This document shows, one piece after another, positions 1 through 7,658 of a stretch of 64,000 nt of DNA. The stretch comes from an uncultured Clostridia bacterium (GTDB lineage: Bacteria; Bacillota; Clostridia; Saccharofermentanales; Saccharofermentanaceae): NCBI GenBank assembly GCA_946403085.1, contig CAMIYM010000007.1, positions 1 through 64,000 of the forward strand, in the 5' to 3' direction. A program made the translations under genes and the position numbers. The first letter of the stretch is position 1. Each line of letters starts with the position of its first letter. The notes beneath the pieces were generated by a model. The model was not told the origin of the DNA, searched no databases, and worked only from the letters and a program-made list of their open reading frames with translations.

Positions 1-3
1 TAT

Positions 4-23
4 CGAATTTCGGGCGAATTTCG
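4..23. repeat. two direct copies of CGAATTTCG upstream of the ParB-like gene
   Basis: The nonamer CGAATTTCG occurs at 4-12 and again at 15-23, an 11-bp period close to one helical turn. The array may continue outside the window. It could be a binding site for the ParB-like protein encoded just downstream, or part of a transfer or replication region; the sequence does not decide. Confidence 0.35.
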
Positions 24-212
24 ATTTTGACGTACAGTTTTGGCAAAGTTCCTTACGTATATATAGAGGAACATTTTTTCTGAGTTCCTTTTCCTCCCCT
101 TCTCCATCTCAAATTACATACCGCGAAGAACTGAGTCCAAAGCATGCGGCTAACTGCTTCTATGTAACAGGGACCGAAGCTTCGCGGAATAAAAACAAGG
201 AGGTGATTTGCT

Positions 213-1151
213 TTGAGTGCAAATCTCGCAAACATTCTCGGAATAACGAGATCAGATATCATGTTCAAGGACGAAAAGGAGATCATAGAAAGCAGCTTGC
301 CAAAGATCCACGATATTCCCATTGAACTGATAGATCCCTTCCCCAACCATCCGTTCAAGGTACGGATGGACGATGACATGTATCAACTCATCGAGAGTAT
401 TAAGGAACAGGGACTTATCACCCCTCTCCTGCTGCGACCCAAAGAAGACGGACGATATGAGATCGTTTCCGGACACAGACGAAAGACGGCCTGCGAGATC
501 GCAGGCCTTTCTTATGTAAAGGCTGATGTACGCGAAATGACACGTGACGAAGCTATAGTTCTTATGGTCGAAGCAAATCTTCAGCGGGCGGTGATCCTGC
601 CAAGCGAGAAGGCCTTTTCGTATAAAATGCGGCTGGATGCAATTAAACGCATGCCCGGAAGGCCGAAGAGTAATTATTCTCCATCGGAGAATAATTCTGA
701 AGGAACATCGTCTGCTGCAATGGCTGAAGATGTCGGTGAAAGTGCAGCGACCATCTTTCGTTATATCCGGCTGACTGAGCTTATTCCTGAACTGCTCGAC
801 CTAGTAGATGAGGGAAAGATCGCTGTCCGCCCTGCCGTAGAGCTCTCATATCTCTCACGAGAAGAACAGAAAGCAGTATTTAGGCGGATATCCGAAAGTA
901 ACAGTATGCCATCACAGGAGCAGGCCGCCAGTATGCGTGAGTTTTCCAAGAACGGCAGTCTTAACGCTGACAAGATCAATGAGGTCATGCACGGAGACAA
1001 GCCCAAGCGCAAAGAAAAAGTGCATATCGAACTCGACAAGATCCGAGATACCGCTCCCGATGTTACAAAAGACAATGCAGAAGCTTATGTTTTGCAAGCT
1101 CTGGAGTACTACGGGAAACACAGAGCTAAATCAAAGACAGCAACCAAGTGA
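213..1151 (+). CDS. ParB/RepB/Spo0J-family nuclease-like DNA-binding protein
   Basis: A 312-residue ParB-family protein. Residues about 30-120 form the ParB N-terminal domain, with a conserved SGHRR box near 90 (the CTP/nuclease pocket). A helix-turn-helix region follows around 165-185 (DVGESAATIFRYIRL). ParB proteins bind parS-like sites in plasmid partition, but solitary copies on integrative elements often serve maintenance or regulation. No parA precedes it in the window. The TTG start at 213 is chosen because AAGGAGGTG (197-205) lies 7 nt upstream. Downstream are mobC-like, xis and int genes on the same strand, so it belongs to an integrated element rather than to the chromosomal segregation system. 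Confidence 0.85.
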   Translation: MSANLANILGITRSDIMFKDEKEIIESSLPKIHDIPIELIDPFPNHPFKVRMDDDMYQLIESIKEQGLITPLLLRPKEDGRYEIVSGHRRKTACEIAGLSYVKADVREMTRDEAIVLMVEANLQRAVILPSEKAFSYKMRLDAIKRMPGRPKSNYSPSENNSEGTSSAAMAEDVGESAATIFRYIRLTELIPELLDLVDEGKIAVRPAVELSYLSREEQKAVFRRISESNSMPSQEQAASMREFSKNGSLNADKINEVMHGDKPKRKEKVHIELDKIRDTAPDVTKDNAEAYVLQALEYYGKHRAKSKTATK

Positions 1152-1162
1152 CAAACCTTTGA

Positions 1163-1194
1163 AGCCAGGATTCACATCGAATCCTGGCTTTTTC
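1163..1194 (+). terminator. rho-independent terminator after the ParB-like gene
   Basis: An 11-bp perfect stem, AGCCAGGATTC (1163-1173) with GAATCCTGGCT (1179-1189), has a 5-nt loop and is followed by a T run. It begins 11 nt after the stop codon. A second small inverted repeat, TCAGGGG/CCCCTGA, follows near 1202-1220. Confidence 0.85.
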
Positions 1195-1303
1195 AGGGGT
1201 TTCAGGGGACTCTCCCCTGACAAGTTTAAGCGGATGTATATACAGACGCGTTGCTTGTTAATACACGGGACAAAAATCAAAAACACTAATAGGAGAACTC
1301 AAT

Positions 1304-1642
1304 ATGGCAAACAAGAAAAACAACAGAACAGTCCAACTTCTAATCAGACTCACACCCAAAGAGTACGAATCAATAAAAAAGAAAGCAGCCAAAACAGGAT
1401 TAAGCATAAGTTCATTTGTAAGACAGTCAGTCGATAACGTGAACATCATGGAAGCTCCTCCGGCTGACTTACCAAAACTTATCTCAGAGATCAAAAGGCT
1501 TGGAACAACACTCAACCAATTACTGTTCAATCTCAAGTTTAACGGCACCGTTTATCCTCATGAGCTTGAAGAATGCTCTCAAGAACTCTTCGAAACAGTC
1601 AGGATGTTATATCGGGCGTTCAAGGCCCCGAAAGGCGGTTGA
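1304..1642 (+). CDS. MobC-like mobilization (relaxosome accessory) protein
   Basis: A 112-residue basic protein. Its N-terminal half (RLTPKEYESIKKKAAKTG, then SISSFVRQSV) is a ribbon-helix-helix module typical of MobC/MbeC relaxosome proteins, which help a relaxase open the transfer origin. The C-terminal half resembles the BacMobC region (IKRLGTTLNQL). In mobilizable elements such genes usually precede a relaxase, but here the next genes are xis and int. Either the element has lost its relaxase or the relaxase lies upstream of the window. The ATG is preceded by AGGAG about 9 nt upstream. Confidence 0.75.
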   Translation: MANKKNNRTVQLLIRLTPKEYESIKKKAAKTGLSISSFVRQSVDNVNIMEAPPADLPKLISEIKRLGTTLNQLLFNLKFNGTVYPHELEECSQELFETVRMLYRAFKAPKGG

Positions 1643-1652
1643 TCACCTTACA

Positions 1653-1674
1653 GCGTCACTCCCTCCGGTGACGC
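1653..1674. repeat. short inverted repeat between mobC-like gene and xis
   Basis: GCGTCAC (1653-1659) pairs with GTGACGC (1668-1674) across an 8-nt loop. There is no T run, so it is not an obvious terminator. It could be a protein-binding site or part of a transfer origin; no function is assigned. Confidence 0.4.
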
Positions 1675-1720
1675 CATTACATACCCGCACGGGTAAATAC
1701 AAATCAAGGAGGTCTTCACA

Positions 1721-1921
1721 ATGAAGAACAAAACATTATCAATTTCAGAGAAATCACTTCTCACACTCGAAGAAGCTGCCGCATATTTCAACATCGGCAT
1801 CAACAGGATCAGGACAATGACCAACGGAGATGACTGTCCCTATGTCTTATGGATCGGAAGCAAGCGCCTCATAAAGCGCAAACCGTTCGAAGAATACCTA
1901 TACAGTTCATTCTCGTTATGA
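1721..1921 (+). CDS. xis: excisionase (Tn916 Xis type)
   Basis: A 66-residue MerR-like winged-helix excisionase. It has the typical arrangement of LTLEEAAAYFNIGINRIR (recognition-helix region), a wing, and the ending IKRKPFEEYLY, and its length is normal for Tn916-family Xis proteins. Xis bends DNA at the element ends and pushes the integrase toward excision. AAGGAGG at 1707-1713 supports the ATG start. It lies directly upstream of the tyrosine integrase, with a strong hairpin between them. Confidence 0.88.
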   Translation: MKNKTLSISEKSLLTLEEAAAYFNIGINRIRTMTNGDDCPYVLWIGSKRLIKRKPFEEYLYSSFSL

Positions 1922-1942
1922 CAAGCAGATCGTTGTTCAACC

Positions 1943-1980
1943 GGGGAACTGACTTTATAATAAAGTCGGTTCCCCTTTAT
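1943..1980 (+). terminator. terminator or attenuator between xis and int
   Basis: A 15-bp stem, 1943-1957 paired with 1961-1975 with one T-G pair and a 3-nt loop, is followed by TTTATTTT. It ends only a few bases before the integrase ribosome binding site at 1984-1990, so int expression from upstream must pass through it. Confidence 0.85.
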
Positions 1981-1993
1981 TTTGGAGGTGAAT

Positions 1994-3226
1994 ATGCCAA
2001 AGATTAGATATGCAAAAGGGCGAATTAGACTTAAGAAAGGAGAACAGCAAAGACCAAACGGCACATTTGCGTATAGGTGGACGGACAGATACGGTTCAAG
2101 ACACGCTGTATATGCCAAGACAATCAAAGAGTTGCGGCTCAAGGAAGAATCTATTCTAAAGGATTCAATTGACGGCCTTCAAAGCTTAAGCTCTAATGTC
2201 ACGATCAATTCCTACTTCAAGATATGGGAAAAGATCAAGAGCGGAATCAGGAACACTTCCTTTGTTACCTACCACAAACTCTATCAGCGTTATATAGAAC
2301 CGAAGTTCGGCAAAACTATGCTCAAAGACTTAAGCTACAGTAAGGTCGTAATGTTTTACAAAGAGCTTCTTGAGGATCGAGGGCTTGGAATTTCAAGTGT
2401 TAATAACGTAAATGTAGTACTCTCAATGATCCTCAATGTTGCTATCAGAGACGGTGTATTAAGGACAAACCCCTGCACCGGAGCGATGAAAGAGCTTAAG
2501 CGTAAATACGCAGGCACCAAAAAGGACGTAAAGGCTTTAACGAAGGCTGAACAGGAAGTTTTCGAAGATTTCCTCAGCAAACCGGGAATATTTCACTGCT
2601 TATATCCTTTGATAACAGTAATGCTGTATACAGGAATCAGAGTCGGTGAACTCGGAGCCATGAGATGGGCTGATGTCGATTTTGAGAAAAACGTGATTGA
2701 AATCTCGCATACTCTCGTTTTCGACGAAAGCACAGATCACAAAGGCAGCGTTTTTACCTTGAATCCGCCGAAGACAAAGACAAGTGAACGAACGATCCCC
2801 ATGAACCCCAAAGTCAGAGATGCTCTGCTGCGGGAGAAGAACCGCCAAATGGCAAACGGGATCAAGTGTAGCGTAACGATTGACGGATTATCAGACTTTG
2901 TCTTCCTTGACGATAAAGGCGGGTTGTTCCATTACAAGAAGCTTAATCACCGTCTGGACAGGATCTCGTCTGCAATAGACAGCGAGATCAAGAGCAAGGG
3001 TACGGTAAATGGTCTTACCTCCTTCCCTCACGTTCACAACCATATGCTGAGGCATACGTTTGCGACAAGAATGAGAGAAGCCGGTGCTGACATCAAGGCA
3101 ACAGCGGACATAATGGGTCACACCGAAGTCGAGTTAACGCTGAACACCTATACCGATGCCAGTGAAGATTTCAAAAGACAGGAAATCGCACTGCTTGATG
3201 TCCTCAATGCAAAACAAGTGATATGA
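1994..3226 (+). CDS. int: tyrosine site-specific integrase (Tn916 Int family)
   Basis: A tyrosine recombinase of 410 residues that integrates and excises the element. It has an N-terminal arm-binding segment, a SAM-like core-binding domain and a C-terminal catalytic domain. The catalytic set is visible: Arg in YTGIRVGELGAMRW, His-x-x-Arg in HMLRHTFATRM, His in MGHTEVELT, and the nucleophile Tyr in LNTYTDA. The ATG at 1994 is chosen because GGAGGTG (1984-1990) precedes it; an in-frame TTG at 1982 overlaps that site. It points toward the 3' end of a tRNA-Tyr gene 165 bp away, a common arrangement at an element boundary. Confidence 0.93.
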   Translation: MPKIRYAKGRIRLKKGEQQRPNGTFAYRWTDRYGSRHAVYAKTIKELRLKEESILKDSIDGLQSLSSNVTINSYFKIWEKIKSGIRNTSFVTYHKLYQRYIEPKFGKTMLKDLSYSKVVMFYKELLEDRGLGISSVNNVNVVLSMILNVAIRDGVLRTNPCTGAMKELKRKYAGTKKDVKALTKAEQEVFEDFLSKPGIFHCLYPLITVMLYTGIRVGELGAMRWADVDFEKNVIEISHTLVFDESTDHKGSVFTLNPPKTKTSERTIPMNPKVRDALLREKNRQMANGIKCSVTIDGLSDFVFLDDKGGLFHYKKLNHRLDRISSAIDSEIKSKGTVNGLTSFPHVHNHMLRHTFATRMREAGADIKATADIMGHTEVELTLNTYTDASEDFKRQEIALLDVLNAKQVI

Positions 3227-3235
3227 GCTCAAAGC

Positions 3236-3290
3236 TTAAACCAAAATTTAAACCAATCAATATTAGACATTTGTAGGTTTTCGTAGGTTT
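3236..3290. repeat. paired repeats after int, possible integrase-binding or att region
   Basis: TTAAACCAA occurs at 3236-3244 and 3248-3256 (12-bp period). GTAGGTTT occurs at 3273-3280 and 3283-3290 (10-bp period) in the opposite sense of the AAACC core. Tn916-type integrases bind short direct repeats near element ends, so this is a plausible right-end region. The other end is outside the window, so no attL/attR pair can be matched. Confidence 0.4.
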
Positions 3291-3351
3291 ATTTTGGATC
3301 AGGTTTTCAGACGGAAAACCCGTAAGAACCGCTAAAACAAAGGCTTTCCCA

Positions 3352-3388
3352 AGCAAAACAAAAGGGTCTGCCAAATCTGGCAAACCCT
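3352..3388 (-). terminator. terminator of the tRNA-Met/tRNA-Tyr unit
   Basis: An 11-position stem (3363-3373 with 3378-3388, one mismatch) has a 4-nt loop and reads into TTTTGTTTTG on the minus strand. It lies 4 nt beyond the 3' end of tRNA-Tyr. Confidence 0.85.
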
Positions 3389-3391
3389 ATG

Positions 3392-3476
3392 TGGTGGGAA
3401 GAGGTGGATTCGAACCACCGAAGTCGATGACGACAGATTTACAGTCTGTTCCCTTTGGCCGCTCGGGAATCTTCCC
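3392..3476 (-). tRNA. tRNA-Tyr (anticodon GTA)
   Basis: The minus strand has a GGGAAGA acceptor arm paired with TCTTCCC, discriminator A, an encoded CCA, a long variable arm, and CTGTAAATC in the anticodon loop giving GTA. At 85 nt it is normal for a class II bacterial tRNA-Tyr. It is cotranscribed with the upstream tRNA-Met. Confidence 0.96.
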
Positions 3477-3497
3477 ATATATTAAATTGTTGTGTAT

Positions 3498-3574
3498 TGG
3501 TGGGCCTTCGGGGACTCGAACCCAGGACCAACCGGTTATGAGCCGGGAGCTCTGACCAACTGAGCTAAAGGCCC
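3498..3574 (-). tRNA. tRNA-Met (anticodon CAT, elongator type)
   Basis: The minus strand has a GGGCCTT acceptor stem paired with AAGGCCC, discriminator A, an encoded CCA, and anticodon CAT at 3538-3540. The first acceptor pair is G-C, so it is not the initiator. A tRNA-Ile with a modified CAU anticodon cannot be excluded from sequence alone. Confidence 0.9.
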
Positions 3575-3613
3575 ACATCCACACTACACGTGCTTTTTTC
3601 AAAGCGCTTGATT

Positions 3614-3642
3614 AGTATAGTAATTAAGTTTAATTTAGTCAA
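3614..3642 (-). promoter_or_regulatory. sigma-A-type promoter for tRNA-Met/tRNA-Tyr
   Basis: On the minus strand, TTGACT (3637-3642) is separated by 17 nt from TATACT (3614-3619). This sits about 40 nt upstream of the first tRNA. Confidence 0.85.
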
Positions 3643-3647
3643 GAGAT

Positions 3648-3688
3648 AATTTCCGGCACGGACGAGTTTTTTGTCCATGCCGGAAATT
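3648..3688. terminator. hairpin terminator downstream of asd
   Basis: A 16-position stem, 3648-3663 with 3673-3688 (one G-T pair), lies 17 nt past the asd stop. The T-rich flank is on the plus-strand side (TTTCTTTTA). On the asd side the flank is only mildly T-rich, so termination for asd is probable but not canonical. Confidence 0.65.
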
Positions 3689-3704
3689 TCTTTTACTCGA
3701 TCAA

Positions 3705-4790
3705 TTACTTTGCCTGAATGTATCCCTTAGCAACAAGGAGTTCTGCTGTAAGGACACCGCCGCCTGCTGCGCCTCTTAAAGTATTGTGTGAGAGGCATGC
3801 GAACTTATAGTCAAAGAGGTTATCCTCTCTGAGTCTTGCAACAGAGACACCCATACCGCCTTCAAACTCAGCATCAAGCTTAGGCTGGGGACGGTTATCC
3901 TCGGGGATGTACTGGAGGAAGTGCTTAGGAGCTGAAGGAAGACCGAGCTTAACAACTTCGCTCTCATAGTTGTTCCATACAGAGATCATCTCTTCAATTG
4001 AAGGCTTGTTCTCAAAGGATACGCTTACAGCAGCTGTATGACCTTCCTGAACAGCTACACGGTAGCACTGTGCAGAGATAACGGGATTCTTTGCAAGCTC
4101 GATGTGATCTCCTGCGAACTGACCCCATACCTTCAAAGGCTCCTTCTCGGACTTCTCCTCTTCACCGCCGATGTAAGGAATAACATTTCCTACCATCTCA
4201 GGCCAATCCTTGAATGTCTTGCCGGCACCGGAGATAGCCTGATATGTGCATACGGAGATAGCCTTGATACCATTCTTAAGGAAAGGTGTAAGAGCGGGAA
4301 CATAGCTCTGGATGGAGCAGTTAGGCTTAACAGCGATAAAGCCTCTCTTTGTGCCTAATCTCTTCTTCTGAGCTTCAATAAGCTGAGCGTGATCTGCGTT
4401 GATCTCAGGGATGATCATAGGAACATCCTCTGTCCATCTGTTAGCTGAGTTGTTGGAAACAACAGGGCACTCGAGCTTTGCAATCTTCTCTTCAAGAGCT
4501 CTTATCTCATCCTTCTTCATATCTACAGCGCAGAATGTGAAGTCGATCTGCTTGCAATATTCTTCAATATTGTCTGTACCGTAAACTACCATCTTCTTTA
4601 CTGAATCCGGGCAAGGTATATCAAGCTTCCATCTTCCCTCTACTGCCTCTTCGTATGTCTTACCGGCAGATCTCGGAGATGCGCACAAAGCAGCGATCTC
4701 AAACCAGGGGTGGTTAGCGAGAAGTGTGATAAATCTTTGTCCGACATAACCTGTAGCTCCGATAATGCCGACTTTCAATTTCTGTTCCAT
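3705..4790 (-). CDS. asd: aspartate-semialdehyde dehydrogenase
   Basis: Converts aspartyl phosphate to aspartate semialdehyde with NADPH, the branch point to lysine/diaminopimelate, threonine and methionine. The 361-residue protein has an N-terminal Rossmann motif GATGYVGQRF and the catalytic Cys in KPNCSIQSY near the middle. Its length and sequence fit the archaeal/fungal-type Asd rather than the shorter E. coli type. The ATG at 4790 has GGAG 10 nt upstream; an in-frame GTG at 4814 would add eight residues and is less likely. It is a single-gene unit with its own promoter. Confidence 0.93.
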   Translation of the reverse strand: MEQKLKVGIIGATGYVGQRFITLLANHPWFEIAALCASPRSAGKTYEEAVEGRWKLDIPCPDSVKKMVVYGTDNIEEYCKQIDFTFCAVDMKKDEIRALEEKIAKLECPVVSNNSANRWTEDVPMIIPEINADHAQLIEAQKKRLGTKRGFIAVKPNCSIQSYVPALTPFLKNGIKAISVCTYQAISGAGKTFKDWPEMVGNVIPYIGGEEEKSEKEPLKVWGQFAGDHIELAKNPVISAQCYRVAVQEGHTAAVSVSFENKPSIEEMISVWNNYESEVVKLGLPSAPKHFLQYIPEDNRPQPKLDAEFEGGMGVSVARLREDNLFDYKFACLSHNTLRGAAGGGVLTAELLVAKGYIQAK

Positions 4791-4883
4791 TTCAAAAATA
4801 CTCCATCTCTTCACGGTATTCCGTGGTTATTTTGGTTTTCAAATTGTCCGTGTGTCGCGTACATTTGTCTTTCAATGAAACAC

Positions 4884-4912
4884 ATATTAGCACAATGACT
4901 TTTATATAACAA
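4884..4912 (-). promoter_or_regulatory. promoter for asd
   Basis: On the minus strand, TTGTTA (4907-4912) is separated by 17 nt from TAATAT (4884-4889). A leader of roughly 85 nt follows before the asd start. The -35 box is imperfect. Confidence 0.6.
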
Positions 4913-4996
4913 GTATGTCATTTTAACCAAAAGCCCGGTTTAGTTATGTTAGAAATAATGCATTTAAGCAAAATAAGGACAAAAGCCCGCGCTTTC

Positions 4997-5590
4997 TTAC
5001 GTTTCCTTAAGTGAATTCTTGATCCTGCAGAGAGATTCAGGGGTAATCCCCAGATAAGTCGCGATATGTTTTTGAGCTATCCTTTCACAAAGCCCCGGAT
5101 ATTGCTTCTTAAAATGCAGATATCGCTCGGTCGCATTCTCTACAAGGAAGCCGTTCTCTCTGTATATCTTATAGCGCATGCCGCTTTCCAGAAGCGTGAT
5201 CCAAATATCCTTAAAGTCAACGCTTTCTTTCATTAGCATCCTGATATCAGTAGTCTTGCAGAACATTATCGTACTCTCTTCAAGCGCTTCCCACATGCAG
5301 ATCCTCTCGGAATAGCCGAAAAAGCCCTCATCCATGCACATTGAACCCGCAGGCGCGAATCCTCTTGTTATGTCATTGCCATCGCCGTCGATGTAATAAC
5401 ATCTGGTAATGCCCGACAGGACAAGTCCGGCAATAGAAGTATCGTTCCCTATCGAAGAGATTATCTCTCCCTTCGGAATGACCCTGAAGATCGCTTTGCC
5501 GACGATCGTTCCGAGGAGTTCATCAGAAACTTCAATATCGTAACGATCTGCCATGGTTTTCAATTGATCAACGATATACTTTTTATCCAT
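4997..5590 (-). CDS. Crp/Fnr-family transcriptional regulator
   Basis: A 197-residue protein with an N-terminal cyclic-nucleotide-binding-type beta barrel (about residues 20-125, including IPKGEIISSIGN and GLVLSGITRCYY) and a C-terminal helix-turn-helix (HIATYLGITPESLCRIKNSL). No Fnr-type cysteine cluster is visible, so it is unlikely to carry an oxygen-sensing Fe-S cluster; the ligand is unknown. It lies 12 nt downstream of an aldo/keto reductase and is probably cotranscribed with it. It may control that gene, but this is inferred from context only. Confidence 0.85.
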   Translation of the reverse strand: MDKKYIVDQLKTMADRYDIEVSDELLGTIVGKAIFRVIPKGEIISSIGNDTSIAGLVLSGITRCYYIDGDGNDITRGFAPAGSMCMDEGFFGYSERICMWEALEESTIMFCKTTDIRMLMKESVDFKDIWITLLESGMRYKIYRENGFLVENATERYLHFKKQYPGLCERIAQKHIATYLGITPESLCRIKNSLKET

Positions 5591-5602
5591 AAGAATCTTT
5601 CT

Positions 5603-6520
5603 TTACTGCGGTTCCCAGCTTCCCTGCTGTCTTAATCCGGTAGCGTTCGCTTCTTTCTCGATCAGATCCAGCTCTTCCTTAGAAAGTATAACATTTGTTG
5701 CTTCAGCGAGCTTTTGTGCCTGTGAAGGCTTTGTAATGCCTACTATCGGGATCGCTCCCTTGCTGAGTGTCCACAGTATCGGGATCTGTGACGGATCGAT
5801 ATTGTGATTTCCCGCTATTTCACGCATACAGTTTATAAGACCTTCGATCTTAATGAACTTGGATTTAGGGAAAGCCATATTACGCATAGAAAAAGCAGGA
5901 AAATGATGAGAGGCATCGTAGTGTCCTGACAGAGCGCCCTGCTCCAGAACCATATACGCATAGTATTTGATACCATTGGCATTACAGTAATCAATGATCG
6001 GCTGCTGATCGTTGCGCAAAAGGCTGAAATGGTTCTGTACAGCACCAAGCTTCAATCCTGCCTTTGCCAATTCCTTCTCGGCAATATGTATATGTTCAAG
6101 AGATACGTTGGATACTCCTAAAGACCTGATCTTCCCTGCTCTGATCAGCGCTACGGCTTCGCTTATGTTCTGCTCCAGATTATTCGGAACGTGGATCCAG
6201 AAAAGATCGCATGTCTCCCTTTCCAGACGTTCCATGCTCTCATTGAACGATCTTGTAATAGCTCCGTTCTTATATTTCTTCGAAGGGAAAAATTTTGTCG
6301 AAATGAATATATCGTCACGTTCTCTAATCAATGAGCCGAGAAGTTTCTCGCATGAACCCATTCCATAGACGGCAGCAGTATCCCAGTTTAAGAATCCGAG
6401 TCTTACAGCCTCATTAAAAGTCTTCTTCAAAACCTCCGAATCCTGCTTCTTTCCGAATATCATTGAACCGCCGTTCATTCCGGTTCCCCATGCCCATGTG
6501 CCAATCAGGATATCTTTCAT
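5603..6520 (-). CDS. aldo/keto reductase
   Basis: A 305-residue NADPH-dependent aldo/keto reductase with a TIM-barrel fold. Visible landmarks are the N-terminal GTWAWGTGMNGG, the catalytic region with NWDTAAVYGMGSCEKLLG (Asp and Tyr) and KFFPSKK (Lys), the later WIHVPNN, and the cofactor-binding IVGITKPSQ. The substrate is not predictable. The start at 6520 has AGGAGGT upstream; longer reading would cross the divergent promoter region. It is divergent from the recombinase gene at 6677 and followed by a Crp-type regulator. Confidence 0.9.
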   Translation of the reverse strand: MKDILIGTWAWGTGMNGGSMIFGKKQDSEVLKKTFNEAVRLGFLNWDTAAVYGMGSCEKLLGSLIRERDDIFISTKFFPSKKYKNGAITRSFNESMERLERETCDLFWIHVPNNLEQNISEAVALIRAGKIRSLGVSNVSLEHIHIAEKELAKAGLKLGAVQNHFSLLRNDQQPIIDYCNANGIKYYAYMVLEQGALSGHYDASHHFPAFSMRNMAFPKSKFIKIEGLINCMREIAGNHNIDPSQIPILWTLSKGAIPIVGITKPSQAQKLAEATNVILSKEELDLIEKEANATGLRQQGSWEPQ

Positions 6521-6610
6521 GATTCTTACCTCCTGAATAAACTCTACCACCGGAGGGATCACATTGCATTGACATATGTTAATTCGTTTTATGAATATCC
6601 AACTTACAGG

Positions 6611-6639
6611 TTGGAATAAAAGAATAAGATAAATATAAT
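6611..6639 (+). promoter_or_regulatory. promoter for the Xer-type recombinase
   Basis: TTGGAA (6611-6616), a 17-nt spacer and TATAAT (6634-6639). A 6-bp inverted repeat, TCCAAC-TTACAG-GTTGGA, overlaps the -35 box and could be an operator. Confidence 0.7.
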
Positions 6640-6676
6640 AATTGAAATGACAAATAATAATGGAGGTCAAAAGCTT

Positions 6677-7657
6677 ATGTCGACTACTTTTCCGCTTCTC
6701 GAGAGCTATTTAAGTTATATGGAAGCTGCTCTCGGACGCTCGGAAAACACAGTCAAAGAATACCGCTATGACCTCATTCTTTTCGCAAGGTTCCTTAAGC
6801 TCGACAGAGGACTCGTTCCTCAGGACACTCCATTAGAAGAGATCGATATATCAGATATAGATGCAAGACTCCTGAACAAGATTACAACAGATGATCTCTT
6901 AGCATTCGTTATCTGGCTCTCAAGATCAAGGAAGCAGTCCAATTCTGCAAGAGCAAGGCACATAGCTTCACTGAAGAGTTTTTTCAAATACCTTCACTCC
7001 AAGAAAAGGATAATAGACAGCAATCCTGCGTACGACATCGAGACGCCGAAGATCGGAAAGCGTTTACCTAAGTATCTTACTCTGGAGCAGAGCCAGGAAC
7101 TTCTTAAGGCTGCTTATGATTCACCCAAAGAATCAAATGAGCGCGATTACTGCATGCTTACGCTCTTCCTTAACTGCGGCATGCGTTTATCCGAGCTTAG
7201 AGGAATCAATATTAATGATATCCACGGCACTACCCTTACAGTTATCGGTAAAGGTAATAAAGAGCGTACGATCTATCTTAACGATGCATGTCTTGAAGCA
7301 ATCGATGACTGGATGAACAAGCGAGCTACACTTAAGATCAAGCCTGAAGCTGAAAAAGCCCTTTTCGTATCCAAGCGCGGAACAAGGATCTCCGATGACA
7401 TGATCCAGATAACGATAAAGCGTCTGCTCGAGGAAGCCGGGATCGATACAAGAGTCTATTCTGTCCACAAATTAAGACACACTGCGGCTACACTCATGTA
7501 TAAGTATGGAAAAGTAGATATAAGAAATCTTCAGATGATTCTGGGTCACCAGAGCGTCTCCACTACCCAGATCTATACACATGTTGATGAAGATGCTCTG
7601 CAGCGTGCGATCGAGAGCAACCCTCTTGCTAATTTCAACCCTGAAAAGAATAAATGA
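6677..7657 (+). CDS. XerC/XerD-like tyrosine recombinase
   Basis: A 326-residue tyrosine recombinase with an N-terminal SAM-like domain (about 8-115) and a catalytic domain. The catalytic residues are Arg in NCGMRLSELRG, Lys in VIGKGNKERTIYL, His-x-x-Arg in VHKLRHTAATLM, His in LGHQSVSTTQ and Tyr in IYTHV. The shape is that of housekeeping Xer proteins that resolve chromosome dimers, not element integrases with arm-binding domains. It is slightly longer than most XerC/D and stands alone beside metabolic genes. The ATG at 6677 has GGAGGT 9 nt upstream. It converges with the esterase gene with a 1-nt gap. Confidence 0.85.
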   Translation: MSTTFPLLESYLSYMEAALGRSENTVKEYRYDLILFARFLKLDRGLVPQDTPLEEIDISDIDARLLNKITTDDLLAFVIWLSRSRKQSNSARARHIASLKSFFKYLHSKKRIIDSNPAYDIETPKIGKRLPKYLTLEQSQELLKAAYDSPKESNERDYCMLTLFLNCGMRLSELRGININDIHGTTLTVIGKGNKERTIYLNDACLEAIDDWMNKRATLKIKPEAEKALFVSKRGTRISDDMIQITIKRLLEEAGIDTRVYSVHKLRHTAATLMYKYGKVDIRNLQMILGHQSVSTTQIYTHVDEDALQRAIESNPLANFNPEKNK

Positions 7658-7658
7658 A

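Noticed and set aside
937..1437. Plus-strand frame bridging the ParB-like and MobC-like genes
   Set aside because: It runs out of frame through both genes and across a strong terminator.
3387..3602. Small open frame over the tRNA-Tyr/tRNA-Met region
   Set aside because: It is the translation of two tRNA genes, a common artefact.
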